The notes: generated by a model from the sequence alone, not told the origin. Numbered from the stretch's first letter, positions 27,818 through 36,538 are shown. The stretch is DNA of 64,000 bases from Alkalilacustris brevis (GCF_003350345.1 NZ_QNVJ01000047.1:62001-126000), one strand, 5' to 3'. Made by a program: numbers and translations.

Positions 27818-28567
27818 ATGTCACGTTCTCTGAAATCTCTTGTCCTTGCTGCTTCCGTCTCGGGCCTTGCTGTTGCGCCCCTGGCCATCGGCGGCGTCGT
27901 GCTGATGCCCGATGCGGTTGCGGCGCAGGGGGCCAGCGGCAATTCCGGCGACAGGGGCGCCAGTGGCGGGGATCGCGGGCGTTCGGGTGATGCGCCCGGG
28001 CGCAGCGCCGACCGTGGCGCCAGTGCAAGTGCAAACGCCGGCGGGGCATCTTCCAATGCGGGTTCCCGCGGTGCCCTTGCCTCCGAACTGCGCGGCCTCA
28101 ATGCCGCCAATGCAAACCCCCAGGCCCTGGCCAATGCTGCGCCTGACAGCCAGGTGGGGCGTATTGCAACCTATCGCGAGGCCACGCTGGCCGCCCGTGA
28201 AATCAATGACGCCTATGAAGCACTTGAGGCGGAAGTCAATGATGATATCCTCGCTATCGAGGACCAGCTTGACGAACTTCGCAGCAGCGAAGAGATTGAA
28301 GCGGATCTGCTGGCACTCGGCCCCGTCCCTGAAACCGAACCCGAAGACCCTGCAACCGCGGACGAGCGCGCGGCGCTGCAGGCCGAACTTGACGAAGTGC
28401 TTGGGCTTGAGCAGAGCATCATCAAGCTTGACAATGATCTCGCAGAGTTGGGGCGAGAGCGACTGGCGCGGATTGAATCGGCCGATGCCGCGCTGCTGGC
28501 CGCCAGCGGCGGGCGGGAACTGTCGCCCGAGGCGATTGAAGAACTGCACCGCCTTCTGGGGTTGTGA
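27818..28567 (+). CDS. Secreted hypothetical protein with Gly/Ser/Arg-rich region and helical C-terminus
   Basis: No family recognised. The 249-residue protein has a clear signal peptide (residues about 1-36, basic start, hydrophobic core, cleavage near AVAAQG). A low-complexity stretch (about 37-85) is built from SGDRGASGG/DRGRSGDAPGR-like units. The rest (about 100-249) is helical with coiled-coil segments (EALEAEVNDDILAIEDQLDELRSSEE; LEQSIIKLDNDLAELGRERLARI) and an acidic linker (PVPETEPEDPATADE). It is alone, with a flanking hairpin after it, so probably monocistronic. A surface or periplasmic role is inferred only from the export signal. Confidence 0.7.
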   Translation: MSRSLKSLVLAASVSGLAVAPLAIGGVVLMPDAVAAQGASGNSGDRGASGGDRGRSGDAPGRSADRGASASANAGGASSNAGSRGALASELRGLNAANANPQALANAAPDSQVGRIATYREATLAAREINDAYEALEAEVNDDILAIEDQLDELRSSEEIEADLLALGPVPETEPEDPATADERAALQAELDEVLGLEQSIIKLDNDLAELGRERLARIESADAALLAASGGRELSPEAIEELHRLLGL

Positions 28568-28640
28568 TGCGCGCCGCGCAGTTGCTTGCCCGTAACCGGA
28601 CAGACCTGCGCGTCAGCGCTCTGCCAGTGGTGATATAGGC

Positions 28641-28663
28641 AGCGGGCCGCGTCGCGGCCCGCT
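28641..28663. terminator. GC hairpin between convergent genes
   Basis: AGCGGGCCGCG (28641-28651) and CGCGGCCCGCT (28653-28663) form an almost continuous 11-bp inverted repeat. It lies just before the stop of the leftward transporter gene and after the rightward secreted-protein gene. It lacks a T run on the plus side. Confidence 0.55.
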
Positions 28664-30178
28664 TCAGAAGCTGATCCCGAAGACCCAGCCGCCCAGCAGG
28701 ATGAAGGCGCCAAAGGACACGGCGATTGCAAGAATGTTCAGCAGGAATCCCGCGCGTACCATGTCCGAAAGCTGCATCCTGTCATAGGCAAAGACGATGG
28801 CGTTGGGCGGGGTGGCTACCGGCATCATGAAGGCCATCGAGGCCCCCAGCGCCACCGGCACGGTCAGCGCCAGGACATCCATTTCCATCCCCAGGGCCAC
28901 TGCGCCGAGGATCGGCAGAAACGTCGCCGTGGAGGCGGTGTTGGAGGTGATCTCGGTCATGTAGACGATTGCCACAAGCACCGCGAGGACCAGGATCAAT
29001 GTGCCAACGCTGATCCCGCCCACGGCTTCGCCGATCCATTGCGCCAGCCCCGAGGTGTTGAAACCCCCCGCAAGGGCCAGCCCGCCGCCGAACAGGATAA
29101 GGATGCCCCAGGGCACGTCGTGCGTGGCTTCCCAGTCAAGCGCGAAGATGCGCCCCCCGTCCGTGGTGATGGGCACGGCGAACAGTACCATTGCCGCGGC
29201 GATGGCAATCATCGCGTCATCCAGCGCCAGCCCGGTGACAAGGGTGATCGGCTCGCGCAGGATCCAGGCCGTGGCGGTCAGCCCGAAGACGATTGCGACC
29301 CAGCGCTCGGCCGGCCCCATGCGGCCCAGGGCCTGCACCTCGTTGCGCAGGGCGCCGCCGGTGCCTGCGATATTGATCGCATGCGAGCGAAACAGCACAC
29401 GGGTCAGCAGCAGCCACGCCAGGGGGAGCATGATCACGGTAATCGGCAGCCCGATCATCATCCAGCGGGCAAAGGATATCTCGATGCCGTAATTCTCCAG
29501 GACGAAACTGGCCAGAAGCGCATTGGGAGGCGTGCCGATCAGCGTGGCGACCCCGCCGATCGAGGCGCTGTAAGCGATCGAGAGCATCAGTGCGACGCCA
29601 AAGCCCCGCAACAGCACGCTATCTTCCGTCTTTTGCCCGACGAAGGCGATGACCGACAGCGCCACCGCATACATCATGATCGCCGTCGCGGTGTTGGATA
29701 TCCACATCGACAGGAAGGCCGTGGCCACCATGAATCCCAGCACGATCCGGTCGGGCGTGGTGCCCATCACCCAGACGATGCGCAATGCGATGCGCCGGTG
29801 CAACCCGACGCGCTGCATCGCCGCCGCCAGCAGGAAGCCGCCCAGAAAGAGGAAAATCAGCGGGTTTGCGTAACTCGAGGCCGTTCCGCCCATGTCGCGC
29901 ACATCGAGCACCGGCATCAGTACCAGCGGCAAAAGCGCCGTGGCCGGGATCGGCACGGCCTCGCTCAGCCACCAGATGACCATCCAGCAGGTGATCGCCA
30001 CCATGCGCCAGGCGGTGCCGGACATGCCCTCGGGCGCGGGCAGGGTCAGCAGGATCACGGCCACCGCAGGCCCCAGAAAAATCCCGACGAGGCGCCGCCT
30101 GGGCAGTGGTTTCGGCGCAAGTGGATCATTCCCGTTCGGCGCGGCAGCGCAGTCTTGCGATGGCGGGGTCTGGGGCAT
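28664..30178 (-). CDS. DASS/SLC13-family sodium:anion symporter
   Basis: The 504-residue membrane protein has about 11-12 helices and the divalent anion:sodium symporter features: YANPLIFLFLGGFLLAAAMQRVGLHRRIALRI in the first half, then SIGGVATLIGTPPNALLASFV and TEITSNTASTATFLPIL (the SNT motifs binding Na+ and carboxylate), and MPVATPPNAIVFA near the end. Such carriers import dicarboxylates, tricarboxylates or sulfate. It stands alone, convergent with the secreted-protein gene. The ligand is unknown. Confidence 0.92.
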   Translation of the reverse strand: MPQTPPSQDCAAAPNGNDPLAPKPLPRRRLVGIFLGPAVAVILLTLPAPEGMSGTAWRMVAITCWMVIWWLSEAVPIPATALLPLVLMPVLDVRDMGGTASSYANPLIFLFLGGFLLAAAMQRVGLHRRIALRIVWVMGTTPDRIVLGFMVATAFLSMWISNTATAIMMYAVALSVIAFVGQKTEDSVLLRGFGVALMLSIAYSASIGGVATLIGTPPNALLASFVLENYGIEISFARWMMIGLPITVIMLPLAWLLLTRVLFRSHAINIAGTGGALRNEVQALGRMGPAERWVAIVFGLTATAWILREPITLVTGLALDDAMIAIAAAMVLFAVPITTDGGRIFALDWEATHDVPWGILILFGGGLALAGGFNTSGLAQWIGEAVGGISVGTLILVLAVLVAIVYMTEITSNTASTATFLPILGAVALGMEMDVLALTVPVALGASMAFMMPVATPPNAIVFAYDRMQLSDMVRAGFLLNILAIAVSFGAFILLGGWVFGISF

Positions 30179-30518
30179 GGGCTATCCGTTCGCGGCCTTG
30201 GGCGGGGCGGCGTGGATTCTGCCGCTGACCCGTGCCTACCAGATGCCCCTTGCAAGGCAAGATCCTGCGGTGCCACCCGTGGGCGACATGGTGGACCCGC
30301 TCTCGCTTGTCGCGGTATGACTTTCGGGACTTGCATGATCTCGATGAACTGGTCGCAAATGAAAATCGCCGCCTCCATACGACAGATGCGTGCCAGTGTG
30401 GCGATGGTCGTGCCGCATTTTCGTGAACGGTCCGCGCCGGAACGGACGCGCGATGAATGAACACCCCTTGTGCCAGAGCGCCACGGCGCGCGGCGCCCCC
30501 AGACCTGAGGAGACCTGA
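30179..30518. promoter_or_regulatory. Divergent promoter region, DASS transporter / hpaH
   Basis: The 340-bp gap between divergent genes contains no convincing coding sequence; open frames on both strands look like chance high-GC frames. It should hold promoters for both genes. Short dyads such as GTCCG-N8-CGGAC near 30430 are visible but not distinctive. I see no regulator gene adjacent. Confidence 0.4.
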
Positions 30519-31301
30519 ATGCTGAGTGAAGAGCAAAGGCAGCGCGCCAAAGAGTCGCTGCTTGAAAGCCACCGGACCAAGGTGCAGGGGCAACGCCCGT
30601 CGGAAATGTTCCCCGAGATCGAGATCGCCGATTCCTACGCGATTTCATCGGGCGTGGCGCAAGCGCTGGTCGCGCAGGGCGCGCGCATCATCGGCCACAA
30701 GGTGGGGCTGACATCGAAGGCGATGCAGGCGGCTTCCAAGATAGACGAGCCGGATTACGGCTATCTCTTCGACACGCTGCTTCTGAACGACGGTGCGAAG
30801 GTGCGCTTCGAGGATTTTTGCGTCCCGCGTGTGGAGCCGGAACTGACCTTCATCCTGAAAGAGCCGCTCAAGGGGCCAGATGTGGGGCTGGTCGATGTGC
30901 TGCGGGCCACTGAATATGTCGTGCCGTCGATCGAGATCATCGATGCCCGCGTGACCGAGCCGCGACGTATCTATGACACCGTGGCCGACAACGGCGCGGC
31001 GGCGGGTATCATCCTGGGAGGTCGGCCGGTGCGGCCCGACGATGTGGACCTGCGCTGGGTCGGAGCCATCTTTCACCGCAATTCCGAGATCGAGGAGACC
31101 GGCATCGCTGCCGGCGTTCTTGGCCATCCAGCCATGGCGGTGGCGTGGCTGGCCAACAAGCTTGCGCCCTTCGGCACGACGCTGGAGCCGGGTCACATGG
31201 TGCTGTCGGGCAGTTTCACGCGGCCCGTATGGGCCGCAAAGGGCGACACGCTGAATGCGGATTTCGGCCTGCTCGGCTCGGTCTCGGTGCAGTTCACATG
31301 A
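30519..31301 (+). CDS. hpaH: 2-oxo-hept-3-ene-1,7-dioate hydratase HpaH
   Basis: The 260-residue protein belongs to the fumarylacetoacetase-like hydratase family (HpaH/MhpD). It shows [29 protein letters not shown] and EIIDAR, the Mg-binding set. HpaH adds water to 2-oxohept-3-ene-1,7-dioate, giving 4-hydroxy-2-oxoheptanedioate, in the homoprotocatechuate meta-cleavage route. The stop overlaps the aldolase start (ATGA at 31298-31301), so they are translationally coupled. A related dienoate hydratase activity is possible. Confidence 0.88.
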   Translation: MLSEEQRQRAKESLLESHRTKVQGQRPSEMFPEIEIADSYAISSGVAQALVAQGARIIGHKVGLTSKAMQAASKIDEPDYGYLFDTLLLNDGAKVRFEDFCVPRVEPELTFILKEPLKGPDVGLVDVLRATEYVVPSIEIIDARVTEPRRIYDTVADNGAAAGIILGGRPVRPDDVDLRWVGAIFHRNSEIEETGIAAGVLGHPAMAVAWLANKLAPFGTTLEPGHMVLSGSFTRPVWAAKGDTLNADFGLLGSVSVQFT

Positions 31302-32071
31302 GTGTCGCGGCCCCGAAGAATGCCTTCAAGCGGCGGTTGCTGGCCGGCGAGGTGCAATTTGGCCTGTGGATGAGCCTTGCAAGTCCGGTGACATCAGAGG
31401 CGCTGTCGCTGGTCGGGTTCGACTGGCTGGCGTTCGATGCCGAACACGCGCCGGTCGAGATTTCCGAACTGCAAGGCCTCTTGCAGGCCGCAGCGGTGGG
31501 AGGCTCGGCTTGCGTGGTGCGGCCCGCATGGAATGACAAGGTGCTTATCAAGCGTGTGCTCGATATCGGTGCGCAGACCGTGCTTGTGCCCTTCGTGCAA
31601 GACGCATCCGAGGCTGAAGCTGCAGTTGCCGCCACGCGCTACCCGCCCGAGGGGGTCCGGGGTGTGGCAGGGTCCACCCGCGCCAGCCGCTATGGCCAGG
31701 CCCCCGATTATTTCGCCACGGCCAATGCCGAAACCTGCCTGCTCGTGCAGCTTGAAACCAGCGATGCGCTTGACCGGTTGGAAGAGATCGCCGCGGTTCC
31801 CGGCGTGGACGGGGTTTTTGTCGGACCGTCGGATCTGGCGGCCTCAATGGGGTATCTGGGCAATCCGGCGGCTGAGCCCGTGCAGGCCGCGCTGCGCGAT
31901 GCCGCCAGGCGCATCACCGCCAGCGGCAGGGCGCCTGGTATCCTGGCGACCAATGCCGGCGACGCGTTGCGGTATCGCGACTGGGGGTATCGTTTCATCG
32001 CGGCCTCGGTCGATGTGGGGCTTCTGGTACAGGCCGCACAGAAGACACTGGCGGTGCTGCGCGAGGGCTAG
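31298..32071 (+). CDS. hpaI: 4-hydroxy-2-oxoheptanedioate aldolase HpaI/HpcH
   Basis: The 257-residue class II pyruvate aldolase has the family's active residues: His50 (DAEH), Arg75 (VVRP), Glu153 (QLET) and Asp179 (GPSDLA). It splits 4-hydroxy-2-oxoheptanedioate to pyruvate and succinic semialdehyde, the step after HpaH. The start is ATG 31298, overlapping hpaH by 4 bp. The rest of the homoprotocatechuate operon is not adjacent. Confidence 0.93.
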   Translation: MSVAAPKNAFKRRLLAGEVQFGLWMSLASPVTSEALSLVGFDWLAFDAEHAPVEISELQGLLQAAAVGGSACVVRPAWNDKVLIKRVLDIGAQTVLVPFVQDASEAEAAVAATRYPPEGVRGVAGSTRASRYGQAPDYFATANAETCLLVQLETSDALDRLEEIAAVPGVDGVFVGPSDLAASMGYLGNPAAEPVQAALRDAARRITASGRAPGILATNAGDALRYRDWGYRFIAASVDVGLLVQAAQKTLAVLREG

Positions 32072-32072
32072 T

Positions 32073-32116
32073 GCAACTCCAGAAGAAGCTGCCGGGCTTT
32101 TTCGGTCTGGAGTTGC
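32073..32116. terminator. Perfect 11-bp dyad after the aldolase
   Basis: GCAACTCCAGA (32073-32083) and TCTGGAGTTGC (32106-32116) are exact inverted repeats with a 22-base spacer rich in T (CTTTTTC). It begins two bases after the aldolase stop codon, so it probably marks transcript end. There is no T run beyond the second arm, so it may instead be a protein or RNA-stability site. Confidence 0.45.
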
Positions 32117-32197
32117 GCAATATCCAGGGTCTACAGCTTTGCGGCTGTTTCGATGAGGAGCCGAATTGCGGTAGACGCCGGGCCTCCGGCCTGCGCT

Positions 32198-34738
32198 TTA
32201 TCCGCCCTGCGGGGCGGGGTGTGGGTCAGCAGCTTCGATCCGGGCCTTGATGTCTCCGGGCTTCACCCCTTGGGCTTCGGCATTCTTCATCACAAGATCG
32301 CGCAGTTCGGGCAGGCGATGAAGCAGGCGCAGAAAGCGCGCCTCGTCAAGCCTGAGCAGCGTGCAATGGGTGATGGCCCGCACCTGCCCGCGGCGCATCC
32401 GCTTGCCCGCCAGCATCGAGATTTCGCCGAACATTTCGCCACTGCCCAGGCGTTCCTTCTGCCCGCCCACTTCGCGTTCGACCGCGCCCGAGGCGATGAA
32501 AAAGACCGAGCGGACCTGTGTCCCGCGGCGGATTATGATTTCACCAGGTTCCGCAAAGATCGTCACCAGCGCCCGCGCAAGCCGGCGTTTCTGACGCGTT
32601 GAAAGCCCTTTGAACAGACCGAACCTGTCAACCATTTCGCGTTTGTGCAGGGCAAGATCCAGGCGTGGCCGCGTGTCGACCTGTTGCCGGCGTTGGACCA
32701 GTTTCCGCTGCAGGCTCTGAAACAGGTCGGGGCCGATCAGGCCGTCATCGAAACTGTTGAAGATCTCTCGTTCCTCCAGCCGCAGCACGGCCTTGCGCAG
32801 AAAGCCGCGCTCGAGCTGTTCAGCATAGCCGGGATATTGCAATTGCAGCCCGGCGATCTCGCGGTCGAGTTCCTCGATCCGGCGGTTGAGCACGCCATGC
32901 AGCAGTTCGGCCACGCGGCGGCCATGAATGCGCAGGATCTTGCTGTCAACGAATTCATGCAGGTCGCGCAGGATCATCCGCGTGATCAGCAGAACTTCGA
33001 AGCGGGTGGCGACGATGAAGGCCAGCGGGCGCGATATCTGCAGATAGCGGTGCAGCCAGTAGGCGATGCGATGCCCCCAGCCATAGGCGATGTTCTTGCG
33101 CGCGGTGGCAAGATAGGCGCTGCGCCCCCCGGCACGCGTGGCCTCGATCAGCCGCGCGACATCGTTGAGCATCTGCTCGACCAGCGCGGTCGAGATCGTG
33201 CGCTCGCGAAATCCTTCCAGGATCATTTCACGCTCGCGCCCGGCCAGGGTGATCAGCCCCAGGGTGAGGCGGTCGCGATCCAGAATTTCCTGCGCCTTTT
33301 CGGCGTCTTTCACCGCGCCTTCGAGCCTTCGCCCGAAAAGCTTTGCCTCCGAGCGAACGATCTCGTGTGTCAGCTGGTGGCGCCGGGCGGTTTCCGCCAC
33401 CTCTTCGCGTACGGTTTGCAGGGCTACTGCGAGAACCTGATTTTGCAGCGCCGCCTCGATCGGAGGCAGCCTGTCCAGCCCCAGCCGGCGGATCACCGGC
33501 CTGAGCGTCGTGCCTTGCACCAGCAGGGTGAACAGGGTGAAACCCGTGGCCAGCACCGCCACCATTCGTTGTGCCTCTTCGGGGATGCGGGGGTTTTCAG
33601 TCACGGCCAGCGCAAGAGCCAGCGTCACTGCCCCGCGCAGCCCGCCCCAGAGGATGACAAAGCGGAAGGCCGGGCTTATCGGCGGCGATACATGCAGGCG
33701 GCCAAGCAGCGGCATGAGGCCGAAAAGCGTCAGCGCCCGCGCGACGGTGGCCGCGACGATCACCACCACCAGAAGGCCCAGATCGGCCCATGTCACATCG
33801 ACCAGCAGGCGCGGCACCAGAATTGCCGCAAGAATGAAGATCAGCGACCCGGCCCAGTGCGACAGCAGTTCCCACGTGTCGCGCAGATAGGTCCAGTGAT
33901 TGGGCGGAAGCCGCGCCGGTCCGGTCAGGTTCAGCGTCATTCCCGCTGCAACAACCGCCACCACCCCGGACACTGAAAGCAGCTGCTCAGCCGTGATATA
34001 TGTGACATAGGGCAGCGCGATGCTGATCGAGACCTGCGCAAGCCGGTAGTTGCGGAGCCATTCCATCACCACCACCAGCCCGCGGGCGAGCAGATACCCG
34101 GCCAGAGCGCCGTAAGCCAGTTGCAGGATGAAGCTGCGCCACTGATCCGAAAGGGCAGGATCTGTCGCGAAGGGCAGCGCCAGTGCGGCAAACAGACCGA
34201 ACAGCGCGATCGCGGCGGCATCGTTGAGCAGGCTTTCCCCTTCAATCAGCCGGGTCAACCGCCGCGGCGCCCCGATCTCGCGGAAGATGCTGACCACCGC
34301 CGAAGGGTCGGTGGTGGCCACGATTGCTCCGACCAGCAGGCAAACCACAAGCGGCTGGCCGGCAAAGGGAAACAGCGCATACCCGATGGTGAAGGTGGCG
34401 ATCACCACCGCCAGAACCGCCAGCACGAGGATGGGCACCCAATCGTCGAGCATCCGCCGAAGGTTCAGCGTCAGCGCAACCTGGAACAGAAGTGTCGGCA
34501 AGAAGACATACAGAAACACCTGACTGCTGATCGGGAAATCCAGTATTGAACGCGCAAGCGGGTCAAGCGCGTCGGTCAGTTCGGTGCGCAGCAGATAGCC
34601 GGCCCCGGCGCCAATGATGATTCCTACGATGGCCAGCAACACCGAAAAAGGCAGGCGCAATCGCTCGGCCAGGGGTTGGCCGACGCCAATCAGGATGAAC
34701 AGCGTTGCCAGAACGCTGAGGAAGACGACAAGATCCAT
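32198..34738 (-). CDS. NhaP-type Na+/H+ antiporter with cyclic-nucleotide-binding domain (SOS1-like)
   Basis: The 846-residue product (from ATG 34738; a TTG at 34822 would add 28) has a CPA1-type membrane domain of about 12 helices in residues 1-400, including GAIVATTDPSAVVSIFREIGAPRRLTRLIEGESLLNDAAAI, the ion-binding signature. A long cytoplasmic helical region (about 430-680) follows, then a cNMP-binding fold (about 730-820: GEIIIRRGTQVRSVFFIASGAVE, FGEISMLAGKRMRRG). The ligand-binding cassette lacks the canonical R-x-A, so nucleotide binding is uncertain. The architecture matches plant SOS1. The gene stands alone. Confidence 0.87.
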   Translation of the reverse strand: MDLVVFLSVLATLFILIGVGQPLAERLRLPFSVLLAIVGIIIGAGAGYLLRTELTDALDPLARSILDFPISSQVFLYVFLPTLLFQVALTLNLRRMLDDWVPILVLAVLAVVIATFTIGYALFPFAGQPLVVCLLVGAIVATTDPSAVVSIFREIGAPRRLTRLIEGESLLNDAAAIALFGLFAALALPFATDPALSDQWRSFILQLAYGALAGYLLARGLVVVMEWLRNYRLAQVSISIALPYVTYITAEQLLSVSGVVAVVAAGMTLNLTGPARLPPNHWTYLRDTWELLSHWAGSLIFILAAILVPRLLVDVTWADLGLLVVVIVAATVARALTLFGLMPLLGRLHVSPPISPAFRFVILWGGLRGAVTLALALAVTENPRIPEEAQRMVAVLATGFTLFTLLVQGTTLRPVIRRLGLDRLPPIEAALQNQVLAVALQTVREEVAETARRHQLTHEIVRSEAKLFGRRLEGAVKDAEKAQEILDRDRLTLGLITLAGREREMILEGFRERTISTALVEQMLNDVARLIEATRAGGRSAYLATARKNIAYGWGHRIAYWLHRYLQISRPLAFIVATRFEVLLITRMILRDLHEFVDSKILRIHGRRVAELLHGVLNRRIEELDREIAGLQLQYPGYAEQLERGFLRKAVLRLEEREIFNSFDDGLIGPDLFQSLQRKLVQRRQQVDTRPRLDLALHKREMVDRFGLFKGLSTRQKRRLARALVTIFAEPGEIIIRRGTQVRSVFFIASGAVEREVGGQKERLGSGEMFGEISMLAGKRMRRGQVRAITHCTLLRLDEARFLRLLHRLPELRDLVMKNAEAQGVKPGDIKARIEAADPHPAPQGG

Positions 34739-34912
34739 CCGCGGCAGCCCGGGAAAGGTAATTCTTACAGCAAATCCGATAGTTGCAGCCACCAGGCCAA
34801 AGCGCAACTTGAAACCGGGCAAGTCTGCATATGAGCAGGGGTGCCGCGGGACGCCGCCGCCAGTTTTCAGACTTGACGCGCCCGCGCCGCTCGCTTACCT
34901 AGCCGCCACCGT

Positions 34913-34989
34913 GGCGGAGTAGCTCAGTTGGTTAGAGCAGCGGAATCATAATCCGCGTGTCGGGGGTTCAAGTCCCTCCTCCGCTACCA
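34913..34989 (+). tRNA. tRNA-Met (CAT)
   Basis: The 77-base cloverleaf is complete. The acceptor arm GGCGGAG pairs with CTCCGCT (one G-U pair), the D arm is AGCTC-GAGC, the anticodon arm GCGGA/TCCGC encloses ATCATAA with anticodon CAT at 34947-34949, and the T arm GGGGGTTCAAGTCCC(T)C is present. CCA is encoded at 34987-34989. Elongator Met is preferred; an Ile2 reading (lysidine-modified CAT) cannot be excluded. Confidence 0.93.
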
Positions 34990-35169
34990 TAAAATTCAGG
35001 ACATCGATAGGAAAGCAAAGGGATTTGACGAGTACGATTCCGTCTATCCCGCCGGTTTTCCCTCCCGCGCCACAGGCTACGCGCTCATTCCCATCCTTCC
35101 AGCGGCACCCGCCGTTGGATCGTTCGGGATGGCAGAATTTTCCATGTCGAAAGATATATAGACCCTCTG

Positions 35170-35242
35170 GTGACGACGGCGGCTGACCATACTTCCTTAC
35201 GGTCCCTATAGACCGCGCAGTATGCGATCCAGCCGTCGTCAC
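35170..35242. repeat. Interrupted 11-bp dyad downstream of tRNA-Met
   Basis: GTGACGACGGC (35170-35180) and GCCGTCGTCAC (35232-35242) are perfect inverted repeats. CATAC (35188-35192) and GTATG (35220-35224) are a second symmetrical pair on the same centre, 35206. They could be element ends, a recombination site or a long hairpin. It lies between the tRNA and the transposase-like fragment. Confidence 0.6.
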
Positions 35243-35279
35243 TGCCCGCCAAAATGGGGTGGCGGCCAGTGGCTCCTTC

Positions 35280-35396
35280 ATGCCTCAGGAACCGATTTCC
35301 AAGGAACTTCTGTACGAACTTCTGAAGGGCTGCGAGCGGCCTGAGGATCTGCTTGGCGACGCCATGAAGGAGCTGAATTCGTCCACTGCGTTTTGA
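35280..35396 (+). pseudogene. N-terminal remnant resembling an IS256-family transposase
   Basis: A 38-codon frame starts ATG 35280 and stops at TGA 35394-35396. Residues about 5-32 (PISKELLYELLKGCERPEDLLGDAMKEL) match the usual start of IS256-type mutator transposases, then the sequence ends in unrelated NSSTAF. The body of the transposase (over 350 residues) is missing. No functional enzyme can result. It sits 290 bp past tRNA-Met, next to a dyad. Confidence 0.6.
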
Positions 35397-35405
35397 TACG
35401 GGGTC

Positions 35406-35762
35406 TCAGACCCCATGCCATGCCGCTTGTCCGACAATGGCCAGCGTTCCTGCCGCCACCCCCGCCATCAGCGACCGGCGGAGCAGGAACCAGACCGCCA
35501 TGCCGGTGGCGACAGCCCCCGCGCGCCCCCAGAGCGGCACCGCCGCCAGCGCTGCGGGCGGCTGCATCAGCAATTTGACCACCACCGCCGCGATCAGCGC
35601 TGTGGCCACCGCCTGAACCCAGACGAAAACTTCCGAACTGTCGGAAACGCGGCGCGCCAGTACGGTTGCGGCAAGGCGCCATATTTCACTCGGCAGAAAG
35701 CCGACCAGCACGACCAGCATATAGGGCCAGTAGGGCCCGAAGAATTCGGCCAGCGCGCTCAT
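35406..35762 (-). CDS. azlD: AzlD-family branched-chain amino acid exporter small subunit
   Basis: The 118-residue membrane protein has about four helices: residues 8-30, 48-66, 75-95 and 98-115. Size and topology match AzlD, which works with the larger AzlC as an efflux pair for branched-chain amino acids. It overlaps azlC by 4 bp. Substrate inferred from family and partner only. Confidence 0.8.
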   Translation of the reverse strand: MSALAEFFGPYWPYMLVVLVGFLPSEIWRLAATVLARRVSDSSEVFVWVQAVATALIAAVVVKLLMQPPAALAAVPLWGRAGAVATGMAVWFLLRRSLMAGVAAGTLAIVGQAAWHGV

Positions 35763-36538
35763 CGGCGCATCCGGTGCAGGCCATAGGCGATGCTGCCACC
35801 GATCATCCCTGCAAAAAGCAGGTCGAGGTCGGGGCCGACAAGGTGATTCATCACAGGCGCAAGCATCACGCCCAGCCCGATCGCCACGCCATCCATCATC
35901 CGCCGCACCCCCGCGACCAGCGACAGCGCAAAGAACAGCGGCGTCAGAAACAAGAAACCCGCCGCAAGAAATGTCGGCAGGCTTGCGCTCAGCCCGAAGC
36001 CCAGCCCGGTCAGCGCGGTGCTGACCAGAATGCAGGCATTGGCGAACCCGAAGAAATAGGGCACCCGGTCACGGCGCGGCATCGCGGGCAGGCGGCGGTG
36101 CGACTCGATCCAGGTGCTGACAACGACGTAATGCGCAAGCAGGAGCTGCAGGCCGAACCCTTGGCCGCGGCGGCGTAACAGTGGAAGAATCGACACTCCC
36201 ATCGGCAGAAGCCGCATCGAGGTCAGCGATACCGCCAGCGCGATCGACACGAGCGCGGCCCCCGTCGCCAGCCCGCCAAACAGCACGAATTGCGCCGGCC
36301 CGGCCCAGATCAGCGGCGTGGCCATCACCGTCGCCCAGAAAGGCATCCCGATCTCATGGGCGAGCGACCCGATGCCCAGCATCGCGAAGCCGACGACCCA
36401 GGCCGGCAGCAACACTGCATCGCGCGCGCCCCGGCCGAACATCTGCAGGTCGCGCCATCGGCGGCCCCTGCCGATGCGCCCGGCCCTTGCCGCCGTTCGG
36501 CGCGGAGGGGCGCCGGGCCGGTGCCCCGTGCCGGTCAC
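35759..36538 (-). CDS. azlC: AzlC-family branched-chain amino acid permease
   Basis: The 259-residue protein has about seven helices and the AzlC motif region MPFWATVMATPLIWAGPAQFVLFGG. The start taken is GTG 36538, overlapping the cupin stop (GTGA); its first 32 residues are Arg/Gly-rich and may be surplus, with ATG 36442 as an alternative. It is coupled to azlD and preceded by a cupin, so the three genes are probably one transcript with the Ldh2-type dehydrogenase. Confidence 0.85.
   Translation of the reverse strand: MTGTGHRPGAPPRRTAARAGRIGRGRRWRDLQMFGRGARDAVLLPAWVVGFAMLGIGSLAHEIGMPFWATVMATPLIWAGPAQFVLFGGLATGAALVSIALAVSLTSMRLLPMGVSILPLLRRRGQGFGLQLLLAHYVVVSTWIESHRRLPAMPRRDRVPYFFGFANACILVSTALTGLGFGLSASLPTFLAAGFLFLTPLFFALSLVAGVRRMMDGVAIGLGVMLAPVMNHLVGPDLDLLFAGMIGGSIAYGLHRMRR

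Noticed and set aside
29039-30460. A 473-codon plus-strand frame opposite the DASS transporter
   Set aside because: Shadow of the transporter gene; residues rich in His, Gln and Arg with no domain.
32645-33976. A 443-codon plus-strand frame within the antiporter gene
   Set aside because: Antisense to a gene with clear membrane and cNMP motifs; Gln/His/Pro-rich composition typical of a shadow frame.
34946-35281. A 111-codon minus-strand frame ending in GLEPPTRGL across the tRNA
   Set aside because: It overlaps the tRNA-Met gene, and this ending is a well-known spurious translation of tRNA 3' sequence.
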